DNA of 64,000 nt from Rossellomorea aquimaris (GTDB taxonomy: Bacteria > Bacillota > Bacilli > Bacillales > Bacillaceae_B): positions 124,001 to 188,000 of the forward strand of contig NZ_JAIVAR010000002.1 of the NCBI RefSeq assembly GCF_020171925.1, in the 5' to 3' direction. The notes under the pieces were generated by a model that saw only the letters and a list, made by a program, of their open reading frames with translations, was not told where the DNA came from and searched no databases. How positions within the stretch are numbered: position 1 is the first letter of the stretch; every line of letters starts with the position of its first letter. Both the position numbers and the translations under genes were made by a program. This document shows positions 25,160 through 33,491 of this stretch, piece by piece.

Positions 25160-25360
25160 TATAATTAAGTTCGATTTCAGTATAACACGAATATAAATAA
25201 AATATCTAGTGTTAATGTTCGTGTTTGTGAAGGGTCTACTCTATAAGTCTGAAACGAATACCGGTCATATTTTCTAGTCCGTTTCCTCCCTTATTGCCGA
25301 TTTGCATGATGATCCGTTCTCATACAATGAAGCAAGAAAACAAAACGGGAGGAATAAAAG
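25160..25360. other. Divergent promoter region between folD leader and SDR gene
   Basis: Two hundred bases. On the minus strand a TATACT -10-like hexamer lies at 25179-25184, about 20 bases before the aptamer; no good -35 is seen. Nothing else recognisable. Confidence 0.5.
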
Positions 25361-26095
25361 ATGGAAAACGTGAAAGTTGTAATGATCACAGGAGCGTCGA
25401 AAGGGCTTGGGAAGCAACTGGCACTGCGATTTGCAAAAGAAGGGGCGAAGCTTGCCATTTGTGCACGGAATGGAACGCCGCTCAAACAGGTTGAAGAGGA
25501 GCTCCGTGATCTCGGTGCGGAGGTGGTCGCCGTCACCGCCGATGTATCCGTACCGGGGGATGTCGATCGGTTTGTATCAATCGCGGAGGAGAATTACGGC
25601 AAGATCGATGTATTGATCAACAATGCGTCCATCTTCGGACCGGGGCCGAGGCTTTTGGCGGATTACCCGGAAGAGGATTTCATGGACGTGCTGAAAGTGA
25701 ACGCGTTCAACCCCTTCATCGTCACGAAGCGCGTGTTGCGGGGGATGCTGATGAGAAAGGAAGGCTCGATCATCAATTTGACGTCTGAAGCGGGGAAAAC
25801 CGGTTTTGCCGAGTGGGGTGCATACGGAATATCGAAGTTTGCTGTAGAAGGACTTACTCAGACGTGGGCGGATGAGCTTCAGGAAACCGGCGTACGGGTG
25901 AACATGGTGGACCCTGGTGAAATGGACACCAGCATGCATGATCGGGCCGTCCCGGACTGTGATTACCCTCTCGCCGATCCGGGTGATCATCTGGATATCT
26001 TCCTTTATCTTGCCTCGGACGCTTCTTCCGATGTTTCGGGAAGGCGTTTTGAAGCACAGGCATTTCAGTGGAGTCGGGGTGAGGATCATGAATGA
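25361..26095 (+). CDS. SDR family oxidoreductase
   Basis: 244 residues, classical short-chain dehydrogenase. NAD(P) motif is TGASKGLG (residues 10-17), with NNAS near 88, catalytic S (NLTSEAG) and Y-x-x-x-K as YGISK. The C-terminal substrate part ends SSDVSGRRFEAQAFQW. The stop overlaps the next gene, a QueA-like enzyme, so the two are translationally coupled. The substrate is unknown. Confidence 0.88.
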   Translation: MENVKVVMITGASKGLGKQLALRFAKEGAKLAICARNGTPLKQVEEELRDLGAEVVAVTADVSVPGDVDRFVSIAEENYGKIDVLINNASIFGPGPRLLADYPEEDFMDVLKVNAFNPFIVTKRVLRGMLMRKEGSIINLTSEAGKTGFAEWGAYGISKFAVEGLTQTWADELQETGVRVNMVDPGEMDTSMHDRAVPDCDYPLADPGDHLDIFLYLASDASSDVSGRRFEAQAFQWSRGEDHE

Positions 26096-27104
26096 CGCGT
26101 TATTTGAAATTCCGTCCCACCTGAATGCGCAAGCGCCCATCGAACTGACGGGAAAGAAAAGGGATGAAGTCAGGCTGATGGTATTGAACAGAAGGAGTGG
26201 GGCCTGTCGGCATAACCGGTTTGATGAGCTGCCGTCACAATTGAAGAAAGGGGACGTCCTGGTCGTGAATAACAGCAGGACGATCCCGGCATCGCTTCAG
26301 GGGAAACAAGGCAATCGGAAGCTGGAGGTCCGATTGTCGAGAATGGTGAACCCTCATGAATGGGACGCGTTGGTGATCGGATCGATGTTCGATGCACACA
26401 CGCCAATCTCATTCGGGGACGGGGTCATTGCCTCCATGTCGGGGAAAGGCAGTGAAGTGCCACTCGTCCGACTGGCTTTCAATGTAGAAGGTCCTCGGTT
26501 CTTTGATTTCCTTTTTCAAAATGGGCAGCCCATCCGCTATGAATACATCGAAGAGCCGTGGCCGCTCGAATTCTACCAGAATGTGTATGGGTCGGTCCCG
26601 GGCTCAGTCGAAATGGCCTCTGCCGGGCGGGCGTTTACATGGGAACTGATTTCACGTCTTAGAAGGGAAGGGGTCGTTGTCGTTTCACTTCAGCTGCATG
26701 CGGGACTCAGTTATTACGGCAACGATATATGGCCGAACCCGGTGAACCACCCTGAGGCATACCACCTCCCGCAGGAGACGGCAGATGCCATCCTGAAGGC
26801 GAAAAAGGAAGGAAACAGGGTGATTGCGGTTGGGACGACGGTCGTCCGCACCCTTGAGACCGTGGCGGCAAACCACCAGGGAGAGATCGTCGCAGACGCC
26901 GGCGTGACCAATACCTATATCACAAAGGATACGCCCCTCCGCGTCGTGGATGGCTTGATCACGGGCCTTCATGAACCGGAGGCGAGCCACCTCGACCTCC
27001 TGCGCGCCTTCGTTCGTGATGAGCACCTGTTCGGGGCATACCGCCACGCGATGAGGATGGGGTACTTGTGGCATGAGTTCGGCGATATGAACCTGATTTT
27101 ATAA
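26088..27104 (+). CDS. QueA-like S-adenosylmethionine:tRNA ribosyltransferase-isomerase
   Basis: 338 residues. QueA transfers and isomerises the ribosyl part of SAM onto 7-aminomethyl-7-deazaguanine in tRNA to make epoxyqueuosine. Family features seen: FDELPSQLKKGDVLVVNNSRTIPA, the long stretch ending EMASAGRAFTWEL, HAGLSYY, and VGTTVVRTLET near the C-terminus. The sequence is clearly divergent from canonical QueA (which is normally next to tgt and ruvB), so this may be a paralogue with altered substrate. It overlaps the SDR gene by 8 bases, with the ribosome site inside that gene. Confidence 0.72.
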   Translation: MNDALFEIPSHLNAQAPIELTGKKRDEVRLMVLNRRSGACRHNRFDELPSQLKKGDVLVVNNSRTIPASLQGKQGNRKLEVRLSRMVNPHEWDALVIGSMFDAHTPISFGDGVIASMSGKGSEVPLVRLAFNVEGPRFFDFLFQNGQPIRYEYIEEPWPLEFYQNVYGSVPGSVEMASAGRAFTWELISRLRREGVVVVSLQLHAGLSYYGNDIWPNPVNHPEAYHLPQETADAILKAKKEGNRVIAVGTTVVRTLETVAANHQGEIVADAGVTNTYITKDTPLRVVDGLITGLHEPEASHLDLLRAFVRDEHLFGAYRHAMRMGYLWHEFGDMNLIL

Positions 27105-27123
27105 TGGGGGGCGGGGGCTTAAA

Positions 27124-27477
27124 ATGAATCATCACCACATCGGGATCAATGTCCGCAGCCTTGAAGAGTCCAAGGAATTTTATAAACGTGTATTTGGCTT
27201 TAAAGAGGGATTTTCAACTGTCATAGGGGTTGAAAAGATCTTATTTTTACAAAAAGATGGAGAGTGGCTTGAACTGATTGAGGATCTTGATCCTGCCCCT
27301 TCTCCATCCCGTATCCATTTCGCTTTGGAAGTGGATGACCTGGAAGGTGAGATGGAACGGATCTCAGGTGAAGGCGTGCAACCGGTCGAAGGGCCGATCC
27401 ATCTTCCAAACGGTTGGAAGGCGGTTTTTTACGAGGGGCCGGACCGGGAAGTGATTGAGCTGATTATGGTTGAGTGA
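27124..27477 (+). CDS. VOC/glyoxalase-family protein
   Basis: 117 residues, one vicinal-oxygen-chelate domain made of two beta-alpha-beta-beta-beta units. Metal-ligand-like residues are HHIGINVRSLEESKEFY (His near 5) and E in the second half (RIHFALEVDD; DREVIELIMVE). The substrate is unknown. It follows the QueA-like gene by 19 bases and may be part of that operon. Confidence 0.8.
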   Translation: MNHHHIGINVRSLEESKEFYKRVFGFKEGFSTVIGVEKILFLQKDGEWLELIEDLDPAPSPSRIHFALEVDDLEGEMERISGEGVQPVEGPIHLPNGWKAVFYEGPDREVIELIMVE

Positions 27478-27715
27478 ATGATTTGTAGTGTGAATGTCAG
27501 TTCGGGTTCGTTTGTGGGAACCGGATGATCCATGCGCTTTCTAACTGACAGTAAAGATTGAGGAGGCGGCAGTCTACTGAGCGACGGAAGTTAGTGTCCA
27601 ACACCGATGAAATACCTCACCAACCCGATCGGTTTTATGAAATTTTTTTGTTCCCCTATCTGTGTTAAAGTTATCCGAGTATAAAGGAATCTATACAGAT
27701 TGGGAAGGGATTTTC
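27478..27715. other. Intergenic region with a possible structured RNA
   Basis: TGTCAGTT (27497-27504) can pair with AACTGACA (27541-27549) around an inner hairpin GGTTC/GAACC. This could be a structured leader or an incidental inverted repeat. No promoter is convincing. Confidence 0.35.
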
Positions 27716-28360
27716 ATGAAACGAGAATTCGTGATTCGCTGGACGTTTTTCTTTGTCGGCTTGCTTGTGCTCGCCCTTGGGATTACGTTGACGATCAAAG
27801 GAAAAGACCTCGGAATCGGCCCTTGGGATGTGTTTCATTACGGACTGTTCAAACAGCTTGGTCTCACGATCGGCACATGGTCCATCATTGCCGGATTCGT
27901 CATCCTGCTGGTCACCGGCATCGGCACAAGGTCATTCCCGAAGATCGGCGCATTTTTAAATATGTTTTTCATTGGTATTTTCATAGATGTATTCAATTTT
28001 CTTATCCCAGACCCAGAGTCCCTCTTCGCACAAGCGATTGTGTTCGCAGTCGGGATCATCGTATTGGGGTATGGAGTCGGACTGTATGTATCGGCTGGTC
28101 TAGGGGCAGGTCCGAGGGACAGCCTCATGCTCCTCATCGTCGAAAAGACGGGCTGGAAGGTCCAATGGGTGAGGAACGGGATGGAAATCCTCGTCTTCAT
28201 CCTCGGCTGGATGCTCGGTGGACCGGTCGGGATCGGAACCGTCGTCATCGCGCTCGGCCTCGGCTCGATTGTAGGAGTCTCCCTGCCGCAGAGCAAAAGG
28301 CTCCTTGAGTACGTCCTATCAAAACCATTTTCAAAAAGAAACAATCCCCTGGCAAGTTGA
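27716..28360 (+). CDS. YczE/YitT-family membrane protein
   Basis: 214 residues and five to six hydrophobic helices. The family motif GIGPWDVFHYGL (residues about 32-43) and the repeated GLGAGPRDSLM in the second half mark a YczE-type protein with internal duplication. The function is unknown; in B. subtilis YczE is needed for surfactin/bacillaene production in some strains. The ATG at 27716 follows GGGAAGGG. A strong terminator overlaps the 3' end. Confidence 0.82.
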   Translation: MKREFVIRWTFFFVGLLVLALGITLTIKGKDLGIGPWDVFHYGLFKQLGLTIGTWSIIAGFVILLVTGIGTRSFPKIGAFLNMFFIGIFIDVFNFLIPDPESLFAQAIVFAVGIIVLGYGVGLYVSAGLGAGPRDSLMLLIVEKTGWKVQWVRNGMEILVFILGWMLGGPVGIGTVVIALGLGSIVGVSLPQSKRLLEYVLSKPFSKRNNPLAS

Positions 28361-28377
28361 GGGGATTGTTTTTTTCT
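28341..28377 (+). terminator. Terminator of the YczE-like gene
   Basis: Stem ACAATCCCCT / AGGGGATTGT, loop of 9, followed by seven T. The stem begins inside the end of the coding region. Confidence 0.9.
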
Positions 28378-28844
28378 GTTTTTGGGGATTGATGATGAAG
28401 GGTTTGGTTTTGATAATATATTTAGGTTTTTGATAATAAGAGCCTCGGTTTTGATAATAAAATTTGAGTTTTGATAATAAGAGCCTCGGTTTTGATAATA
28501 AAATTTGATCTTTGATAATAAAAGTCTTGTTTTTGATAATAAGTCCTGATCATTGATCATATCCCCCCTCAATTTTGTCCATTGATCATTGGTTTTGTGG
28601 TCCTAAGCATCATTTTTGATGGTGAAAAGCACTTAATCGATCGAAACGGGCCTAAAATAATTGTCTAGTAGCACTTTTTAGTAGATTGATGGCTTTTTAC
28701 CGGCCCTCGATTTCGGATGGAGTGCCAGAAGCGGAAGGAGTACAATCAAAAAACGGGTCACGGTACCTGTCCCCCCGTCCCTCTTTTGAAAAAGGAATTT
28801 CCCCCACTTGGATCGAACTACTAATAAAAAGGAGTGGGTGGAAT
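28378..28844. other. Gene-free region with TGATAATA array
   Basis: It holds the phased TGATAATA repeats (28411-28561) and a GGTACCTGTCCCCCC element at 28762-28776 of the kind scattered in Bacillus genomes. A frame that extends the DinB gene upstream to 28686 lacks a ribosome site. Confidence 0.6.
28411..28561. repeat. Phased TTTTGATAATA array, alternating 20/21-bp pitch
   Basis: TGATAATA or close variants start at 28411, 28431, 28452, 28472, 28493, 28513, 28534 and 28554: steps of 20, 21, 20, 21, 20, 21 and 20. Alternate spacers carry AGAGCCTCGG and AAATTTGAG, so part of the array is a 41-bp higher-order repeat. A second array with the same core and pitch is at 42805. Confidence 0.85.
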
Positions 28845-29306
28845 ATGGAATTTGCGTATCATGTGTGGGCCACGGAAAAGTTGTTGGGGCATTTGAAGAC
28901 ACTGCCGGGGGACATTTTCCATAAAGAGATCAGAAGCGTGTTTCCATCAGTGGAACGGACACTTTTTCATCTCTATGAAGTCGATGCCTTGTGGTTTTCG
29001 AGGCTGAAGGGGGAGCAGGTTCCCCTTAAGAAGCACATGTTCGAGACCGTCGGGGAATGTGAGATTGATTTTTCCGATTTGCATAAAGAGATATTGGACT
29101 GGCTCAGTGACATGTCGGATGAGCTTGTTTCCGTGAACTACACAACGTCGAATGGCGAGGCATTCAAGAATACGAGAAGGGAGATCCTCCATCACCTCGT
29201 GAATCATGGTACGTATCATCGCGGCAACATCGCGGCGATGCTCTGGCAGTTGGGTGAGAGAAGTGTATCGACTGATTATATTTATTATGTAAGGGAACAG
29301 GGATGA
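28845..29306 (+). CDS. DinB-family protein
   Basis: 153 residues, DinB superfamily four-helix bundle. The metal-site histidines are near LFHLYEVDALW (about residue 45) and in LHHLVNHGTYHRGNI (about 122-136), the canonical H-x-x-x-H. The start at 28845 has AAAAGGAG 9 bases upstream. DinB was first found as a DNA-damage-inducible gene; its activity is likely thiol- or metal-dependent. Its stop overlaps the next ATG (ATGA), and a DNA alkylation repair gene follows, suggesting a small damage-response operon. Confidence 0.83.
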   Translation: MEFAYHVWATEKLLGHLKTLPGDIFHKEIRSVFPSVERTLFHLYEVDALWFSRLKGEQVPLKKHMFETVGECEIDFSDLHKEILDWLSDMSDELVSVNYTTSNGEAFKNTRREILHHLVNHGTYHRGNIAAMLWQLGERSVSTDYIYYVREQG

Positions 29307-29446
29307 AGGAGTTTGTAGCGAACTGTGACGTTTGCCTGAAACCGATTTTTTGCCTGGATGGTTTTTTCAACGGTGTAAAAACGGACGGGGGAAGGGTCAC
29401 TTGTTTCGAATGCAATGAAAAGGAGGAGAAGCAGAATGGGTCATGA
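29303..29446 (+). CDS. Small zinc-ribbon-like protein, 47 residues
   Basis: It has two CxxC pairs: CDVC at residues 8-11 and CFEC near 36-39, with a further Cys between, typical of a tiny zinc ribbon. The ATG overlaps the DinB stop by 4 bases and its stop overlaps the AlkD-like start by 11 bases, so translation of the three genes is coupled. The function is unknown; I do not recognise a family. Confidence 0.68.
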   Translation: MKEFVANCDVCLKPIFCLDGFFNGVKTDGGRVTCFECNEKEEKQNGS

Positions 29447-30122
29447 CTATGCAGACCGATTGGTTTCGGCCTTGAGGGAGCACCGGAACGAGGAAAACCG
29501 CGAAGCGATGGAGCAGTATATGCGAAATCAGTTTGCGTTTTTTGGCATCAAGACGCCTGAAAGGACGGTCGTCATCAGGGAATTCCTGAAGGAAAACGGC
29601 AAGCCGCCTGTCGAAGAGCTGCCGGACATTGTCCGTTCCTTGTGGAAGGAGCCGCAGCGTGAGTGTCAATACGCTGCCATGAATCTGATGGACAAGCAAG
29701 CGCGGTATCTGACAAGAGAGCATCTGCCCCTGATGGAAGAAATCATCCTGGCAAAATCGTGGTGGGATACGATCGATCATATTTCCCCGCATTTGGTTGG
29801 CAGGATCCATGAGAAGGAAAATGCGGATGACTACCTTGAAAAGTGGGTCCGTGCCGAGGATTTCTGGTTGAACCGGACGGCGATCCTTCACCAATTGAGG
29901 TACAAAGACAAGACGGATCAAGAACGGCTGTTCAGGTACATCCTCATGCACAATGAATCGAAGGAGTTCTTCATCCAAAAAGCGATCGGATGGGCATTGA
30001 GGGAGTACTCTAAAACGAATCCCGATGCTGTTCAGAACTTCATCGAAAGGGAATCGCTCGCCCCGCTCAGCAAGCGCGAAGGATTGAAGCATATTAATAG
30101 ACTCGAAAAAGCGAAGGGATGA
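29436..30122 (+). CDS. DNA alkylation repair enzyme (AlkD-like HEAT-repeat glycosylase)
   Basis: 228 residues, all helical, of the AlkC/AlkD family. Such enzymes remove N3- and N7-alkylated purines without base flipping, using a HEAT-repeat groove. Family-like pieces are QFAFFGIKTPERTVVIREFL, the WWDTIDHISPHLVG segment (W and D at the active site) and the ending AIGWALREYSKTNPDAVQNFI. The GGAGGAG site at 29421-29427 serves the ATG at 29436. A terminator overlaps the stop. Confidence 0.85.
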   Translation: MGHDYADRLVSALREHRNEENREAMEQYMRNQFAFFGIKTPERTVVIREFLKENGKPPVEELPDIVRSLWKEPQRECQYAAMNLMDKQARYLTREHLPLMEEIILAKSWWDTIDHISPHLVGRIHEKENADDYLEKWVRAEDFWLNRTAILHQLRYKDKTDQERLFRYILMHNESKEFFIQKAIGWALREYSKTNPDAVQNFIERESLAPLSKREGLKHINRLEKAKG

Positions 30123-30139
30123 ACGCCTTCGTTTTTTTG
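30112..30139 (+). terminator. Terminator of the dinB-alkD unit
   Basis: Stem GCGAAGG / CCTTCGT with a short loop, followed by seven T; it spans the alkD stop codon. Confidence 0.75.
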
Positions 30140-30228
30140 CGGTGCAGAGAGTCGGCCAAACCGTATGCTTTGAATGTATGACGACACTTTGGGTATGATG
30201 TGATTACAACGATTAGGAGGTCATGATC

Positions 30229-30780
30229 ATGGACTTTACGCTCGAGCGTCCCGACTCGCAAGAAGAAGTCAACATCAACACGCTTCTTCAAGATAAGCAG
30301 TCGGCCGTCATCTTTGTCCGCCACCTCGGCTGACCGATTTGCAGGAATTACCTCACGCAGTTGCGTGAGCGCGTCGAAGAATTTGAAAGAAGAGAAATCC
30401 AGCTGATTGTGATCGCGCCATCGAAAGGAAGCTTTGTTTCCCAGTTCCTTGAACAATTCGGCCCGTTCCCATTTACGATCTACGGTGATCCGACCCGTAC
30501 AGGATACAAGAAGGCAGGCACCGTCACGATGCCGAAATGGAAGCTATTGAGCATGGCGTTACTTGGATTTGTGACAGGAAAAGTGAAGAACTTCTTTCCC
30601 GATGATAGCAAACAGAAACAATTCGTCCAGAAATCGATGAAAACCCAGGACGTCTATATCCAGGGAGCGACCCTCCTTTTCAATGAAAAAGGGAAAGTTG
30701 TATGGAAGCACATTGACGAATCGCCAGAGGATCATGCGAGCATCGATACTTTGTTGGAAAAAATCGATTCTGATTTATAA
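30229..30780 (+). CDS. Peroxiredoxin-like protein, candidate selenoprotein (UGA at codon 35)
   Basis: 183 residues if UGA at 30331-30333 is read as selenocysteine. The translated protein is of the AhpC/TSA-like (PRXL2-type) family: VIFVRHLG-U-PICRNYLTQLRERVEEFE. Relatives have Cys at the U position in an F-L/V-R-H-x-G-C-x-x-C motif, so U replaces the first redox Cys, giving UxxC. Beyond it the frame is intact to the TAA and holds the usual thioredoxin-fold continuation (LIVIAPSKGSF, PFTIYGDPTRTGYKKAG, GATLLFNEKGKVVW). AGGAGG lies 8 bases before the ATG. A perfect 7-bp hairpin follows the UGA. An alternative reading is a Cys-codon-to-stop mutation, leaving a 34-codon fragment. Confidence 0.72.
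30352..30369 (+). promoter_or_regulatory. Candidate bacterial SECIS hairpin
   Basis: CTCACGC-AGTT-GCGTGAG: a perfect 7-bp stem with a 4-nt loop carrying G in the second position. The loop G lies 27 nt after the UGA, inside the 16-37 nt window described for bacterial SECIS elements. Confidence 0.65.
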
Positions 30781-30817
30781 AGAAGTTGTAACCCTGTCAT
30801 AATGACAACTCATAGAA

Positions 30818-30855
30818 GGCGGCCCTGATGCAAATGGATCAGGGTCGTCTTTTTA
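30818..30855 (+). terminator. Terminator of the peroxiredoxin-like gene
   Basis: Stem GGCGGCCCTGAT / ATCAGGGTCGTC (G-U pairs) with T tract. Confidence 0.8.
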
Positions 30856-31015
30856 ATAGGTCATGTTAGCCCTTCAAAGGGATAGATCCCCTGTTGTTCA
30901 CGTGCTACAGGCGTATAGCGAAGTCCTTCGCGAAAAAACTTCCTAAAACCGCAATTAAAAAGAAATTCCGTACTTTTTCCCTTCTATCGGGAACACTAAA
31001 AAGAGTGAAAATTTT

Positions 31016-31044
31016 TTGTCCATCTCGAAAAAACATGTTAAACT
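31016..31044 (+). promoter_or_regulatory. Sigma-A promoter of kbl-tdh
   Basis: TTGTCC-17-TAAACT, about 105 bases before the kbl start. Confidence 0.6.
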
Positions 31045-31119
31045 AAGAAGTAGATTAAAAACAAGGAAATATAAAGAAATATCTGATTTTAACTGTATTT
31101 TTGGAGTGGACAATTGTTT

Positions 31120-31133
31120 ATAAAGCGCTTACA
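31120..31133 (+). promoter_or_regulatory. Candidate CcpA site (cre) in the kbl leader
   Basis: ATAAAGCGCTTACA matches the cre consensus TGWAANCGNTNWCA except the first two bases. It lies between promoter and ribosome site, where bound CcpA would block elongation. Confidence 0.5.
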
Positions 31134-31151
31134 TAAAAGGAGGATGTACCC

Positions 31152-32342
31152 ATGACAAGTAAAACACTTGATTCATTTTTACAAGAAAACCTCGAAGATC
31201 TGAAATCCCGCGGACTTTACAATGAAATCGATCCGCTAGAAGGGGCGAACGGGCCGGTCATCACGATCAAAGGAAAGAAGCTTGTGAACCTGTCTTCAAA
31301 TAACTACCTCGGGCTTGCAACAGATGAACGCCTGAAAAAGGTGGCGATCGAAGCAGTCAAGGAGTACGGTGTCGGTGCGGGTGCCGTACGTACGATCAAC
31401 GGTACGCTTGATTTGCACGTGAACCTTGAAGAAAAGCTTGCGAAATTCAAGGGAACCGAAGCGGCCATCGCTTATCAGTCCGGATTCAACTGTAATATGG
31501 CGGCGATTTCAGCGGTCATGGACAAAAATGATGCGATCCTGTCAGACGAACTGAATCATGCCTCGATCATCGACGGCTGCCGTCTATCAAGGGCAAAAAT
31601 CATCCGTTTCAACCATTCCGATATGGAGGACCTTCGTGCAAAGGCGAAGGAAGCGAAGGAATCGGGCCAATACAATAAGATCATGATCATCACGGACGGT
31701 GTCTTCTCGATGGATGGAGACGTATGTAAGCTTCCTGAAATCGTAGAGATTGCGGAAGAATTCGACATGATGACCTATGTGGACGATGCTCACGGATCTG
31801 GTGTCCTAGGCAAAGGTGCTGGAACGGTGAAGCACTTCGGACTTCAGGACAAAGTCGATTTCCAAATGGGTACCCTTTCGAAAGCGATCGGGGTAGTCGG
31901 CGGATATGTGGCAGGTACACAGAACCTGATCGACTGGCTGAAAGTACGTTCCCGTCCATTCTTGTTCTCCACTTCTTTAACACCTGCGGACGTGACGGCT
32001 TGTACGGAAGCGCTCGACCTTCTGATGAACAGCACGGAGCTTCAGGATAAGATGTGGGAAAATAGTGCGTACTTGAAAGAAGAGCTTAAAAAGCTTGGCT
32101 TTGATATCGGGAACAGTGAAACACCGATCACACCGGTCATCATCGGAGAAGAAAAGGCGACCCAGGACTTCAGTAAGCGTCTGTACGAAGAAGGCGTATA
32201 TGCGAAATCGATCGTATTCCCGACCGTCCCTCGTGGAACTGGCCGTGTGAGGAATATGCCATCGGCTGCTCATACGAAAGAGATGCTTGACCAAGCGGTG
32301 GCCGCATATGAGAAAGTCGGAAAAGAAATGGGTATCATCTAA
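31152..32342 (+). CDS. kbl: Glycine C-acetyltransferase (2-amino-3-ketobutyrate CoA ligase)
   Basis: 396 residues, alpha-oxoamine synthase family, PLP-dependent. Family segments are [54 protein letters not shown] and the Schiff-base lysine in [14 protein letters not shown]. It converts 2-amino-3-oxobutanoate and CoA to glycine and acetyl-CoA, the second step of threonine catabolism. The next gene encodes the first step, so the pair forms the threonine-to-glycine pathway. AAAAGGAGG precedes the ATG. Confidence 0.93.
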   Translation: MTSKTLDSFLQENLEDLKSRGLYNEIDPLEGANGPVITIKGKKLVNLSSNNYLGLATDERLKKVAIEAVKEYGVGAGAVRTINGTLDLHVNLEEKLAKFKGTEAAIAYQSGFNCNMAAISAVMDKNDAILSDELNHASIIDGCRLSRAKIIRFNHSDMEDLRAKAKEAKESGQYNKIMIITDGVFSMDGDVCKLPEIVEIAEEFDMMTYVDDAHGSGVLGKGAGTVKHFGLQDKVDFQMGTLSKAIGVVGGYVAGTQNLIDWLKVRSRPFLFSTSLTPADVTACTEALDLLMNSTELQDKMWENSAYLKEELKKLGFDIGNSETPITPVIIGEEKATQDFSKRLYEEGVYAKSIVFPTVPRGTGRVRNMPSAAHTKEMLDQAVAAYEKVGKEMGII

Positions 32343-32430
32343 CATAGACGAATGAATATCTACGGTACCGTGCCGGCGTGAACGAGTGTTGTTTACTCGG
32401 CTGGGTGCTTTCTTAGCAGGAGGAAAAGGT

Positions 32431-33372
32431 ATGAAAAAGATTCTACTAACAGGAGCTTTAGGACAAATCGGTTCTGAGCTGACCGCGAAGCTTAGAAGCG
32501 TGTATGGCTCAGACAATGTCATTGCAACGGATATCCGTGAAACGGACAGCCATGTGGTCCATAACGGTCCTTTCGAAAAGCTGGACGTGACGGATGCAGA
32601 GAAAATGTTTGATATCGCGAAAAAGAACAACGTCGACACGATCATCCACCTTGCCGCTTTATTATCGGCGACCGCAGAGAAGAAACCGCTTCTTGCGTGG
32701 AACCTGAATATGGGCGGATTGGTGAATGCCCTTGAAACGGCAAGGGAATTGGATTGTCAGTTCTTTACGCCTAGCTCGATTGGTGCTTTCGGACCGACGA
32801 CGCCTAAGGATAAGACACCACAGGATACGATTATGCGTCCGACGACGATGTACGGTGTGAATAAAGTATCGGGTGAGCTTCTTTCCGATTACTACTTCCA
32901 AAAATTCGGCGTGGATACAAGAGGACTGCGCTTCCCTGGATTGATTTCCTATGAAACCCTTCCAGGCGGAGGAACGACGGATTACGCGGTCGAAATCTAT
33001 TACGAAGCAATCAAGAACAATGCATATACATCTTATATCGGTGAAGGTACGTACATGGACATGATGTACATGCCGGATGCGCTTCAAGCGATCATCGACC
33101 TGATGGAAGCTGATCCATCGAAGCTCGAGCACCGCAACTCATTCAATGTGTCCGCGATGAGCATCGCACCTGAAGATGTGGCGGCGGCAATTCGCGTCCA
33201 TCAACCGGACTTCAAGCTCGACTACGATGTCGACCCTGTCCGCCAGGCAATCGCGGAAAGCTGGCCGGATGCGATCGATTCAAGTGCGGCAAAAGCCGAG
33301 TGGGGCTTCAAGGCAGACTATGACCTTGCTAAAATGACCGCGGATATGCTGGAAAAATTAAAAGCGAAGTAA
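32431..33372 (+). CDS. tdh: L-threonine 3-dehydrogenase, NAD-dependent epimerase type
   Basis: 313 residues of the extended SDR fold: nucleotide motif TGALGQIG (7-14), [14 protein letters not shown], catalytic Y-x-x-x-K as YGVNK, and [24 protein letters not shown]. This is the non-zinc type of threonine dehydrogenase known in Flavobacterium, Cupriavidus and archaea. It oxidises L-threonine to 2-amino-3-oxobutanoate for Kbl. GCAGGAGGAAAAGG precedes the ATG at 32431. Co-transcription with kbl is likely. Confidence 0.88.
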   Translation: MKKILLTGALGQIGSELTAKLRSVYGSDNVIATDIRETDSHVVHNGPFEKLDVTDAEKMFDIAKKNNVDTIIHLAALLSATAEKKPLLAWNLNMGGLVNALETARELDCQFFTPSSIGAFGPTTPKDKTPQDTIMRPTTMYGVNKVSGELLSDYYFQKFGVDTRGLRFPGLISYETLPGGGTTDYAVEIYYEAIKNNAYTSYIGEGTYMDMMYMPDALQAIIDLMEADPSKLEHRNSFNVSAMSIAPEDVAAAIRVHQPDFKLDYDVDPVRQAIAESWPDAIDSSAAKAEWGFKADYDLAKMTADMLEKLKAK

Positions 33373-33380
33373 TCCATTGA

Positions 33381-33415
33381 AGACTGATTCCTTTATGTAG
33401 GGATCAGTCTTTTTC
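33381..33415 (+). terminator. Terminator of kbl-tdh
   Basis: Stem AGACTGATTCC / GGGATCAGTCT with T tract. Confidence 0.85.
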
Positions 33416-33491
33416 TGTTTTTTCAGGAAAGTTTTCCAGTACATTCGTCCTTGTGGTACGATAGAAAGAAAAGGGTCGTACAGGTGGCGTC

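Larger units (their letters stand above)
30781..31151. other. Intergenic region with kbl promoter
   Basis: It holds the terminator at 30818-30855, a small GCGAAG hairpin near 30917, the kbl promoter and a cre-like site. Nothing else is seen. Confidence 0.6.

Noticed and set aside
30361-30780. A 139-residue protein starting after the TGA at 30331
   Set aside because: The start lies inside the hairpin, without ribosome site and would lack the redox motif; the upstream frame with its own AGGAGG fits better.
30893-30912. parS-like CACGTG near 30900
   Set aside because: Four mismatches to the 16-base consensus.
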